Program-made: the position numbers and the translations under genes
NCBI GenBank assembly: GCA_910579495.1
Contig: CAJTVD010000047.1
Location: 1 to 32,213, forward strand
Source of the DNA: an uncultured Lachnospiraceae bacterium
GTDB taxonomy: Bacteria; Bacillota; Clostridia; Lachnospirales; Lachnospiraceae
Direction of reading: 5' to 3'
Length of the DNA: 32,213 nucleotides
Part shown: positions 16,068 to 22,795 of the stretch, piece after piece
Numbering within the stretch: the first letter of the stretch is position 1
Layout of the letters: each line of letters starts with the position of its first letter
The notes under the pieces: generated by a model
Told to the model about the DNA's origin: nothing
Database searches by the model: none
Seen by the model: only the letters and a program-made list of their open reading frames with translations

Positions 16068-17015
16068 TTACCAAAGGCTTACTTCCGTCATTTTCTTGCA
16101 GATCTTGTTGCAGACTACTACCAGAATCAGCCCTACCAGGCCCTGAATCAAACCAATAGCAGTGGCGTAACCAAACTGCCCGCCCTGGAGACCTACACGG
16201 AGTACGTATACATCAAGGGTATCCGCCAGGGACATATTTCCGGGTGTACGCAAAAGCCATACCTGCTCCACGCCGGAGGACAAAAGGCCGCCCACGCCCA
16301 TAATGAACAAAAGGCCAATGGTTCCACGGATACCGGGCAAAGTAATATGCCACATCTTTTTCAGCTTGTTGCAGCCGTCCATTTCCGCCGCCTCATATAA
16401 AGCGGTATCCACACTGCTGATGGCGGCGAGATATATGATAGAATCCCAACCGATATTCCTCCACAGATCCATAGAGAACAGTATGGGATAAAAATACTTC
16501 GCTTCCATCAGGAAGAATGTGCTTCCGTCTCCTCCCAGGGCTGAAATCGCCTGATTAAGGATACCCACGTTAGGTGCCAGAATTTTCTGGAGCATCGTAA
16601 CAATAATTACGGAAGATAAAAAGTGGGGCAGATAGGTAATGGTCTGCGCAACCTTCTTGAATTTCATATTCAAAATCTCATTCAGCATCAACGCCAGAAT
16701 GATAGCGAACGGGAATTCAAGAATACATTTAATCACACCAATGGTCAGGGTGTTCTTAATCAGCCGCGGAGCATCGTAGCTCATGAAAAAGGTCTTGAAA
16801 TAATCAAAGCCTACCCACGGGCTCCCCCAGATTCCTTTTTTGAAAGAATAATCTTTAAACGCCAGGACAGACCCTGCCATCGGCACATAACAGATCAGCG
16901 CATAATAGACGATACACGGTATCAGCATCAGATATAATGGCCAATAACGTACTAACCTCTTAGATACGGACTGCTTGGGCGGTTTATAAGACTTCTGCCT
17001 TTCAGCACTTGCCAT
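16068..17015 (-). CDS. Carbohydrate ABC transporter permease, LplB type
   Basis: The product (315 aa) is the first permease of the importer. The cytoplasmic N-terminus is basic, and membrane segments lie near 24-46 (WPLYLMLIPCIVYYALI), 85-112, 124-145, 177-200, 232-250 and 285-305. The coupling loop is SVDTALYEAAEMDGCNKLKK (about 201-220). The ATG at 17015 is preceded by GGAGGGAGGAGAAAACCT; an upstream in-frame extension to 17087 runs into the promoter and was rejected. It pairs with the LplC-type permease and the lipoprotein. It is the first gene after the promoter at 17052-17080. Confidence 0.93.
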   Translation of the reverse strand: MASAERQKSYKPPKQSVSKRLVRYWPLYLMLIPCIVYYALICYVPMAGSVLAFKDYSFKKGIWGSPWVGFDYFKTFFMSYDAPRLIKNTLTIGVIKCILEFPFAIILALMLNEILNMKFKKVAQTITYLPHFLSSVIIVTMLQKILAPNVGILNQAISALGGDGSTFFLMEAKYFYPILFSMDLWRNIGWDSIIYLAAISSVDTALYEAAEMDGCNKLKKMWHITLPGIRGTIGLLFIMGVGGLLSSGVEQVWLLRTPGNMSLADTLDVYVLRVGLQGGQFGYATAIGLIQGLVGLILVVVCNKICKKMTEVSLW

Positions 17016-17051
17016 AGGTTTTCTCCTCCCTCCTTCTTTATTTATTCTACA

Positions 17052-17080
17052 ATTATAGGAAAAAGAGAATTTGTAAACAA
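17052..17080 (-). promoter_or_regulatory. Promoter of the importer operon
   Basis: On the minus strand a perfect TATAAT (17052-17057) is 17 bp from TTGTTT (17075-17080). The start codon of the LplB-type permease is about 36 bp downstream. No catabolite-repression (cre) site close to consensus was found by eye; the YesN-type regulator at 21179 is the likely activator. Confidence 0.7.
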
Positions 17081-17142
17081 TGGACAAAACTATGGATTGT
17101 TGTGGATATTTCTACACATCAGATGTATCTATTGGCTAAAAT

Positions 17143-17922
17143 TCACTTTTTTCCCCATTCAAACGTTGTGCAAATTGGATAGTGGTCTGACAGCCATAGG
17201 CTTCCCCGCCTGTCCTCCCATTTCTCTATGGAAACACAATGGGCCTTCGCCCCTTCCCCATCCCGCAGGAAAATATGGTCGATGGCTTCCGTCCCATCTT
17301 CCGGCAGGAAGCCATGATATGTAACGCCGATCTTCTCTGTCATAAACCGGTAGGCAGGCCATCTTTCCATCTGCTTTATTTCCGGCGCATCTGGCTCAGC
17401 GTTGAAATCTCCTGTAAGGATTACGGGAACCTGTGGAAAAAATTGGGCTTCTTCTACTTTCTTTACGATCTGTTCCAGGCCCAGGCTTCTTGCCTGTGTC
17501 CCCATATGGTCCAGATGGAAATTCACCAGGCGGAACACCTGCCGGTCCTGCAAATCCTCAAATACTGTCTCCGCGCAGACTCTTGGGCATATGGACTGCT
17601 CCTGGTAACGGCTGGCAGGGACATAGGGTGTGGGCGAAAGCCAGAAGGTCTCCATGGACATCAGGTTCAGCCTCTCCTTCCGGTACGCCACCGTTACCTG
17701 CTCATCCTCTAAGGTCTCGCTTCTGCCGCATCCAATCACATAGTAATCTGTGAGGGCTTCCTTCAGCCATACCGCCACATGGGGGAGCACCTCCTGGAAG
17801 CAGATCACATCCGGGCGTTCCGCCTGCAGCTTTTCTAAAATAAAAGGTTTTCTGTATTCAAAATTGTTGTCTCCATCCTGGCTATAATCACACCGGATGT
17901 TGAAAGTCACCATCTTTAACAT
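17143..17922 (-). CDS. Endonuclease/exonuclease/phosphatase-family protein
   Basis: The product (259 aa) has the complete metal-dependent phosphoesterase pattern of the EEP superfamily: TFNIRCD (5-11, Asn8), CFQEV (41-45, Glu44), NFHLDHMG in the middle, GDFNAEP, IDHIF, and the C-terminal SDHYP with catalytic His. Substrates in the superfamily range from nucleic acids to phosphoinositides and sphingomyelin. The AxxxEDG...DYSQDG type of N-terminus is common in Firmicute proteins annotated only as hydrolases, so no substrate is given. No signal peptide is seen, so it acts in the cytoplasm. The frame extends to 18117, but that part translates the palindromic repeats. The ATG at 17922 follows GGAGAACGAATTTT. 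It lies between the PHP gene and the importer promoter. Confidence 0.85.
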   Translation of the reverse strand: MLKMVTFNIRCDYSQDGDNNFEYRKPFILEKLQAERPDVICFQEVLPHVAVWLKEALTDYYVIGCGRSETLEDEQVTVAYRKERLNLMSMETFWLSPTPYVPASRYQEQSICPRVCAETVFEDLQDRQVFRLVNFHLDHMGTQARSLGLEQIVKKVEEAQFFPQVPVILTGDFNAEPDAPEIKQMERWPAYRFMTEKIGVTYHGFLPEDGTEAIDHIFLRDGEGAKAHCVSIEKWEDRRGSLWLSDHYPICTTFEWGKK

Positions 17923-17940
17923 AAAATTCGTTCTCCATTC

Positions 17941-18050
17941 CAGTACCGCTCCTGCCCTTCCTGCACCCTCTATCCGGCAGAACCACTTCTGCCTGTTCCT
18001 CAGCCATAAGTGCTTCTGGGGCGCTGGGCGGGCAGGCGCTGTTTTCTTTC
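17941..18050. repeat. Intergenic palindromic repeat, unit 1
   Basis: This is the first of two tandem units with a 110-bp period. The ends CAGTACCGCTCCTGCCC and (complement) CAGCGCCTGCCCGCCC form imperfect terminal inverted repeats. The core GGCAGAACCACTTCTGCC is a perfect 7-bp hairpin. A T-rich tail follows on the plus strand. The unit fills the gap upstream of the EEP-family gene. Confidence 0.8.
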
Positions 18051-18150
18051 CAGTACCGCTCCTGCCCTCCCTGCACCCTTTATCCGGCAGAACCACTTCT
18101 GCCTGTTCCTCAGCCATAAGTGCTTCCGGGCGCCGGGCGGGCAGGTGCTG
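18051..18150. repeat. Intergenic palindromic repeat, unit 2
   Basis: This copy is about 95% identical to unit 1 over roughly 100 bp, including the GGCAGAACCACTTCTGCC core. Its right end (GGGCGGGCAGGTGCTGTTTTT) is the closest match to the shorter element at 7451-7495. It ends 25 bp from the stop codon of the upstream PHP gene. Confidence 0.8.
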
Positions 18151-18174
18151 TTTTTGTTTTCTGTTTTTCAGGTA

Positions 18175-19089
18175 TTAGAATAGCCACAGCCATATGGGCT
18201 GTGTCCATGCCTTCTGCCCTTTGGTGTTGCGCACGGTTACCCGCACGTATTCTTCATCTCCCCGGAGGGTAAAGCTCCCTTCCGTCAGGCTGTCTGTCTC
18301 GCTGTGGAGATGGTCTCCCCGGTGGGGCGTCTGGAAAAAGATATCCTGGCAGGGGCCGCAGCTTACCCTGGCAACATTGCCCTCCACATAAAAATCCTGG
18401 ATCAGCGGCCCGGCGGAGGCGTAGAAGCTCCCATCTATTATGGCATCCATGATTCCCCGGTGGGTAAATTCCCTGGCCTTGACCATGATGAAACCTCCCA
18501 GGCTGTCCCCTTCCAGGGTGTGGGCATCGTCTGTGGCAAAGCAGAAGGTCCGGTTCCTGACAAAGAGAAAATGGTCAAAATAAGTTTCCGAATTGCCGTT
18601 GTTGCTCTCAAATTCCGACCCATGGTTGTAGATTTCCATGCCGATGATCCCCTGAAGATATTTGATATCTGTGGAGTCTACCTTTGACCAGTAAGGGTGG
18701 GCGTATAAAGCCACGTTCCCACTCTGCCCGATATATTCTATGATCCGTTCGGCAGTGCTTAGCTGCTTACTTTCCCGTTCCCTGGAAAAGTCATAGGCAT
18801 CCGGGATCCGGTTGGTCTCCGGCAGGCCAAAGCCTACGATATGGTGGTCTTTCCTTCCCGGAAGCTCAATATCAAACTCTGTCCCTGGAAAAACCAGAAA
18901 ATCATCCCGGTTTAAGCCCTCATGGACGCCATAGACCCAGTGGTCTGTGATCGCCAGAAAATCATAACCGTTTTCCCGGTAATGGCGGGCAACCTCCTCC
19001 GGCGCATAATGGCCGTCCGACCTGGTGGTATGGGTGTGAAGATTTCCCTTTTTAAACGTTCCGTCCGCATATAATGTTCTTTTTTCCAT
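18175..19089 (-). CDS. PHP-domain phosphoesterase, CehA/McbA-like
   Basis: The product (304 aa) is a polymerase-and-histidinol-phosphatase (PHP) domain protein, a multinuclear metal phosphoesterase fold. Metal-binding motifs in order are NLHTHTTRSDG (16-26, with His18, His20, Asp25), AITDHW (Asp49, His50), PGTEFD (Glu), YAHPYWS (His) and ATDDAH near 196-201. The last ~75 residues form a beta-rich tail (VEGNVARVSCG...YVRVTVRNTKG), usual for the CehA-type subgroup. The start ATG at 19089 follows AAGGAGGTGCGC; an upstream ATG at 19104 overlaps this ribosome binding site. It is the first gene of the minus-strand series and lies divergent to an unknown gene and a second PHP gene. The substrate is unknown; phosphodiesters or sugar phosphates are reasonable guesses from the family. 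Confidence 0.88.
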   Translation of the reverse strand: MEKRTLYADGTFKKGNLHTHTTRSDGHYAPEEVARHYRENGYDFLAITDHWVYGVHEGLNRDDFLVFPGTEFDIELPGRKDHHIVGFGLPETNRIPDAYDFSRERESKQLSTAERIIEYIGQSGNVALYAHPYWSKVDSTDIKYLQGIIGMEIYNHGSEFESNNGNSETYFDHFLFVRNRTFCFATDDAHTLEGDSLGGFIMVKAREFTHRGIMDAIIDGSFYASAGPLIQDFYVEGNVARVSCGPCQDIFFQTPHRGDHLHSETDSLTEGSFTLRGDEEYVRVTVRNTKGQKAWTQPIWLWLF

Positions 19090-19393
19090 GCGCACCTCCT
19101 TCATTGCTTGTTGGGTTTGCTACAAGATTACTTTCCTGAATAGTTCCTAATTGTAGCAGAACTTTTTCCCACTTATAATGAACATATCTCACAAAAACAC
19201 TGGAAAATTCTACGATTTTCATGGGAGTCTTGACAGCTTCCCAACAGGGTGCTAATAATAGGTAATGGTGAAATGCCTGGCTCCCCGCCTGCAGCCTCCC
19301 CAAAGGGGATCTTTCGCAAATGGCAGTAACAGTGGCCAGGGCTATGGGGAAGGGCGGCACAGGCAAAGTTTATATTGCGCAGGAGGTGTGCAG
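19090..19393. promoter_or_regulatory. Divergent control region between the two PHP-containing gene groups
   Basis: This is a 304-bp gene-free region. Plus strand: TTGTAG (19151-19156), 17 bp, then a perfect TATAAT (19174-19179), aimed at the 158-aa gene. Minus strand: TACAAT (19150-19155) with TTATAA (19173-19178) 17 bp upstream, aimed at the PHP gene. The two promoters overlap almost exactly, so only one polymerase could bind at a time. Both -35 boxes are weak, which would fit a need for activators. Confidence 0.5.
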
Positions 19394-19870
19394 ATGGAAA
19401 CACAAATGCAGACGATCTATCACGTGGAAGGAAAGCTGTGCAGGGATTTTGTAGGGCAGATTTCCTACACTGTCTGTCTGGAACAGGCTTATGAAGAGCT
19501 GGACATTGAATTTACCTTCGGCCCAAGGCATTTTCAGCCCGGGGAAGTCACCGAAGAGCTGGAGCAGAAGCTCCTTACCTATTGTAAAAAGGAATATGGC
19601 GTCAGCCCTTCCACCAAAGAAGAGCTGGAGGATGCGCTGTATCATCAGATGAAAACGGAGATCCATACCCTTGCCATGTTAAACGACGAGTTTATCGGAG
19701 GGATCCACAGGCAGCTCTCTACCAGGCATATGCACTTTACGCCCCAGGAAGCTACCGAGGGGTGTATCCCCCAGCCTTCCATGGAAGGGGTCTTGAAGGT
19801 CATCATACTGGCATTTTCGGTGCTGTCAGACAACACGGAATACAGCCTCACGGTACGTGCCCGCCAGTAA
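19394..19870 (+). CDS. Unrecognised 158-aa protein
   Basis: I do not recognise this family. The product is soluble and acidic, with an N-terminal beta-like part (MQTIYHVEGKLCRDFVGQIS, about residues 5-24) and a helical acidic middle (EVTEELEQKLLTYCKKEYG). The C-terminus, ILAFSVLSDNTEYSLTVRAR, reads as a hydrophobic strand pair. No signal peptide or membrane segment is seen. The ATG at 19394 was chosen because CAGGAGGTGTGCAG precedes it. The frame can be extended to 19265, but that part lacks a site and runs into the promoter region. It is followed at 136 bp by the second PHP gene, in the same orientation. Confidence 0.75.
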   Translation: METQMQTIYHVEGKLCRDFVGQISYTVCLEQAYEELDIEFTFGPRHFQPGEVTEELEQKLLTYCKKEYGVSPSTKEELEDALYHQMKTEIHTLAMLNDEFIGGIHRQLSTRHMHFTPQEATEGCIPQPSMEGVLKVIILAFSVLSDNTEYSLTVRARQ

Positions 19871-20006
19871 TGGCAGCAATCATTTTTATGGAAACAGCTT
19901 GGCAAACAGCCCCTGGTACTCCCACAGTCCCTTTCCTTTTCAGTGGGGAACCGTCATCCGCAGGATCCCAAGGGCTGATGCTGGACTTTAAATTAGGAGA
20001 TTTGAA

Positions 20007-20915
20007 ATGTATAAAAGACTGGAATTACATAATCATACAACAGAATCCGATGCCGTTTTTACCTGCCGGGAACTCACAGACTTTATGGCAGCGGACGGCG
20101 TGGACGCTTTTGCCCTTACCGACCACAACACCATCTCCGGGCATTATAAGGTCCGGGAGATCCTTGAACAAACAGGCATCCCCATATCCTGCATCTATGG
20201 CATGGAATATACCACCTACTATGGGCATATCCTCTGCCTGAACCTGACAGAATATGTCCCCTGGGAAAACATCAACCGCCACAGGCCGGAGCTGCTTTTC
20301 CAGGCGGCCAGGGAAAAGGGGGCGCTGGCAGGCATTGCCCATCCCTACTCTTACGGCTGGCCTTTTGCCCAGGGATGCCGGTTTGAAATGGCCATGACAG
20401 ACTATTCCTGCTGCGATTTTATTGAGATCTTCAATAACCCGGAGCCTTTGCACGAGGTAAACGAAAAGGGGCTTTTGCTGTGGGAAAAACTGGTTCTGGA
20501 AGGCTGGCACCTGGCCGCCACCTGCGGCATGGACCTCCACGGAAACAGCTCTCTGCACGGGCATTATTCCACCTATATCCAGGGAGATACGGGCGGGGAT
20601 ATCGCAAAAGAACTGGCGGATGCCATCCACAGCCAGAAGACCTGGGTATGCAAAGGCCCCCTGCTGGAAACCAAGGCCGAAAATGGCTGCCTTTGCTTTC
20701 ATCTGCACCAGACGGGCAAACCGGGGTATGAGCCGCTGCCAGAGGAACGCTACCTGGTCACCCTGCGCTGGGCTTTTGGGGAACGCACCTGCCGCCTGGA
20801 TGAGAGGATCCCCCTTTCTGCTTTCGGCACAGATACCAGGGTGATCCCCAAGCTCTTTGAAGATGAAGATATCCTGGAAAACCTGGTATGTGTCAGCCCT
20901 GTGGTTTCCCTCTGA
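20007..20915 (+). CDS. PHP-domain phosphoesterase (second copy)
   Basis: The product (302 aa) is a second PHP-fold metal hydrolase. Motifs are ELHNHTTESDA (6-16, with His8, His10, Asp15), ALTDHNT (Asp38, His39), YGMEYTTYYGHILCL (Glu and His ligands), GIAHPYSYG (His) and CGMDLHGN (Asp and His) near 173-180. It is about the same length as the PHP protein at 18175-19089 but clearly different in sequence, so they are separate family members and not a recent duplication. The ATG follows TTAGGAGATTTGAA. It is cotranscribed with the 158-aa gene and ends at a strong terminator. Substrate unknown. Confidence 0.87.
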   Translation: MYKRLELHNHTTESDAVFTCRELTDFMAADGVDAFALTDHNTISGHYKVREILEQTGIPISCIYGMEYTTYYGHILCLNLTEYVPWENINRHRPELLFQAAREKGALAGIAHPYSYGWPFAQGCRFEMAMTDYSCCDFIEIFNNPEPLHEVNEKGLLLWEKLVLEGWHLAATCGMDLHGNSSLHGHYSTYIQGDTGGDIAKELADAIHSQKTWVCKGPLLETKAENGCLCFHLHQTGKPGYEPLPEERYLVTLRWAFGERTCRLDERIPLSAFGTDTRVIPKLFEDEDILENLVCVSPVVSL

Positions 20916-20971
20916 CCCCATGTTGCTGCTTTGCAGCAGCCCAGGCCCAGGGAAAAATGCCGGGAAGCCAG

Positions 20972-21013
20972 AAAAGTTCTAAGATGGCATTTTTCACATC
21001 TTAGAACTTTTTT
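20972..21013. terminator. Strong bidirectional terminator
   Basis: AAAAGTTCTAAGATG (20972-20986) pairs perfectly with CATCTTAGAACTTTT (20997-21011). Six T residues follow on the plus strand and four on the minus strand. It lies between the converging PHP gene and the response-regulator gene and should end both transcripts. The rest of the 263-bp gap contains only a small GCTGCT/AGCAGC hairpin right after the PHP gene. Confidence 0.9.
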
Positions 21014-21178
21014 CACGCTATGGCACACCTTCCCCCCAGCTCTCCACAAGGACACTCCCCTCCAGATTTTCCAGGCAATACTTGCATCCGGGGCAATGCC
21101 CGCCTGTCTGCATGGGACATAATCCGCAGTTCAGCCCACATAAAGAAAATAGCAGATCTGGGCTCTGCCCTTAGGGCA

Positions 21179-22795
21179 CTACCTGCGCCCCTCCCTGTAA
21201 TTCAGCGGCGTCATGCCTGTATATTTCTTAAATACCCGGAAGAAATACTGCCCCTCGTCATAGCCCACCTTCCTGGCAATATCCACCACGCTCAAGTCAG
21301 AGTTCTCCAGAAGCTCCATGGATCTCTTCATCCGCAGTTCCGTGATATAGCTCACCGGGGAAGCGCCGATCTCCTTTTTAAAAACAGAAGAAAAGTAGTT
21401 GGGGCTCATATTATACTGTTCCGCCAGGTCGTTGACAGAGATATTTTCATTATAATGCTCCTGCAGATAACGGATAGCAAGCTGCATCTTGTTTTTGGCA
21501 TTGGCCTCCGGGGCGCTGTCTGCCCCCAGGCACTCCAGGATCATTTCCGTCACCTGCTGCCGGATCTCCGACAGGGAATTGATATGGTCAGGGAGATTAT
21601 AGTTGTCCAGGAGCTTTTCCAGCCCTGCGGAAGCGCCCGCCTGCTGCCCGTAATAGTGGAACAGCATATTTAAGATCCTTACCCACATGATCCTCAGGTA
21701 AGAGGTCCCATGCCTGCGGATCAGCCCTTCTGAGAAGATCTCATTGAGCAGGGCTTTGAGCTTGTGGAATTCATTTTTGCGGATATACTGGTCGATCAGG
21801 TGCATCTGGGAGGAAGGGAACTCCTGCTGGCTCATCAGCTTCATGTCCTCAAAGAAGTACAGGTTGGCGTTCCCGTACACGATCCGCTGCTGCAGGGCAT
21901 TGTGGGCTTCCCTTGCGGACTGGGGCAGCAAGTCCCCGGCGCATCTGCTCACCCCAAAAGTCAGGTAAATCTCCATCTTTTTTTCCAGTACAGAACGCAT
22001 TTTCAGGAAGATCCGTTCAATCTCATTGCGCAGCCGCTTCTCTTCCCCTCCCAGAAAAATAGCGTAGAGTATGTTAGAATCCGACATCCCGTTGACGATC
22101 AGCTTTTTGCAGGATGCCTCTATTTCATAAAACACATTTTTCACGGTAAAACGGATCAGCTCCCCGTCCTTCCGGCCAAAGCCGCCGTCCTGGTAGCTTT
22201 CCTTGTCCACCCCGATCTCCGCAAGGAAAATGCAGGGTTCTTCCCCCAGGCGGACGGCAGGGTCTTCTGCCAGCAAAAGCCGCAGCCCTTCCCCATCTGC
22301 CGTGCCCCCGGCAGCTTCCGCAAAAAAGGCATTTACTTCCTTTTCCAGCAGGTATTCCTGGCGCTCCCTGGTAAGCTTGCGCTGGGTAAGGAGGGCGCTG
22401 CGCATCCTGCCGTTGTGCTCCATTTCCTGGTATAATTTGTCAAAAGTAGATTTGATCTCATCATTGGACAGGGGCTTTAGCAGGTATGCCTTCACCCCCA
22501 GGCGGATAGCGGTTTCCGCATAGGAGAACTCCGCATAGCCGCTAAGGACAATGAACCAGATATCCTCCTGCCCCAGCTTTCTGATCTCCCGGATAAGGGA
22601 AAGGCCATCCATGTCCGGCATTTTGATGTCCGTGACCACAATATCCACCGGATGGTCCCTGACAATGCCCAGCGCCTGGGTTCCATTGGAAGCCTCAAAA
22701 ATTTCATCTACCGGGATCTGCAAATAAGCGAACCTGGCGCACAGTCCCTGGCGGATCAGCTCCTCATCGTCCACGATCAGCAAATTATGTCTCAT
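21179..22795 (-). CDS. AraC-type response regulator, YesN family
   Basis: The product (538 aa) is a DNA-binding response regulator. The N-terminal receiver domain (1-120) has the acidic pocket Asp9-Asp10 (IVDDEE), the phosphoacceptor Asp56 (TDIKMPDMDG), and a conserved Ser/Thr (LSGYAEF) and Lys (LLKPLS). A long middle region (about 130-420) is the ligand-free linker typical of YesN. The last ~100 residues hold two AraC helix-turn-helix units (SVNDLAEQYNMSPNYFSSVF and VVDIARKVGYDEGQYFFRVF). Its start overlaps the end of the histidine-kinase gene by 11 bp, so the pair is translationally coupled. Such pairs usually activate an adjacent CUT1 sugar importer; here the importer at 13219-17015 is the obvious target. 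Confidence 0.93.
   Translation of the reverse strand: MRHNLLIVDDEELIRQGLCARFAYLQIPVDEIFEASNGTQALGIVRDHPVDIVVTDIKMPDMDGLSLIREIRKLGQEDIWFIVLSGYAEFSYAETAIRLGVKAYLLKPLSNDEIKSTFDKLYQEMEHNGRMRSALLTQRKLTRERQEYLLEKEVNAFFAEAAGGTADGEGLRLLLAEDPAVRLGEEPCIFLAEIGVDKESYQDGGFGRKDGELIRFTVKNVFYEIEASCKKLIVNGMSDSNILYAIFLGGEEKRLRNEIERIFLKMRSVLEKKMEIYLTFGVSRCAGDLLPQSAREAHNALQQRIVYGNANLYFFEDMKLMSQQEFPSSQMHLIDQYIRKNEFHKLKALLNEIFSEGLIRRHGTSYLRIMWVRILNMLFHYYGQQAGASAGLEKLLDNYNLPDHINSLSEIRQQVTEMILECLGADSAPEANAKNKMQLAIRYLQEHYNENISVNDLAEQYNMSPNYFSSVFKKEIGASPVSYITELRMKRSMELLENSDLSVVDIARKVGYDEGQYFFRVFKKYTGMTPLNYREGRR

Noticed and set aside
17923..18117. N-terminal extension of the EEP-family protein (MAEEQAEVV... repeated twice).
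   Set aside because: It translates the tandem palindromic repeats, and the family's own start (TFNIR) follows a ribosome binding site at 17922. The apparent protein repeat is an artefact of the DNA repeat.
20025..20921. 298-aa minus-strand open frame opposite the second PHP gene.
   Set aside because: The plus frame has the full set of PHP metal motifs and AGGAGA before its ATG; the minus frame has neither.
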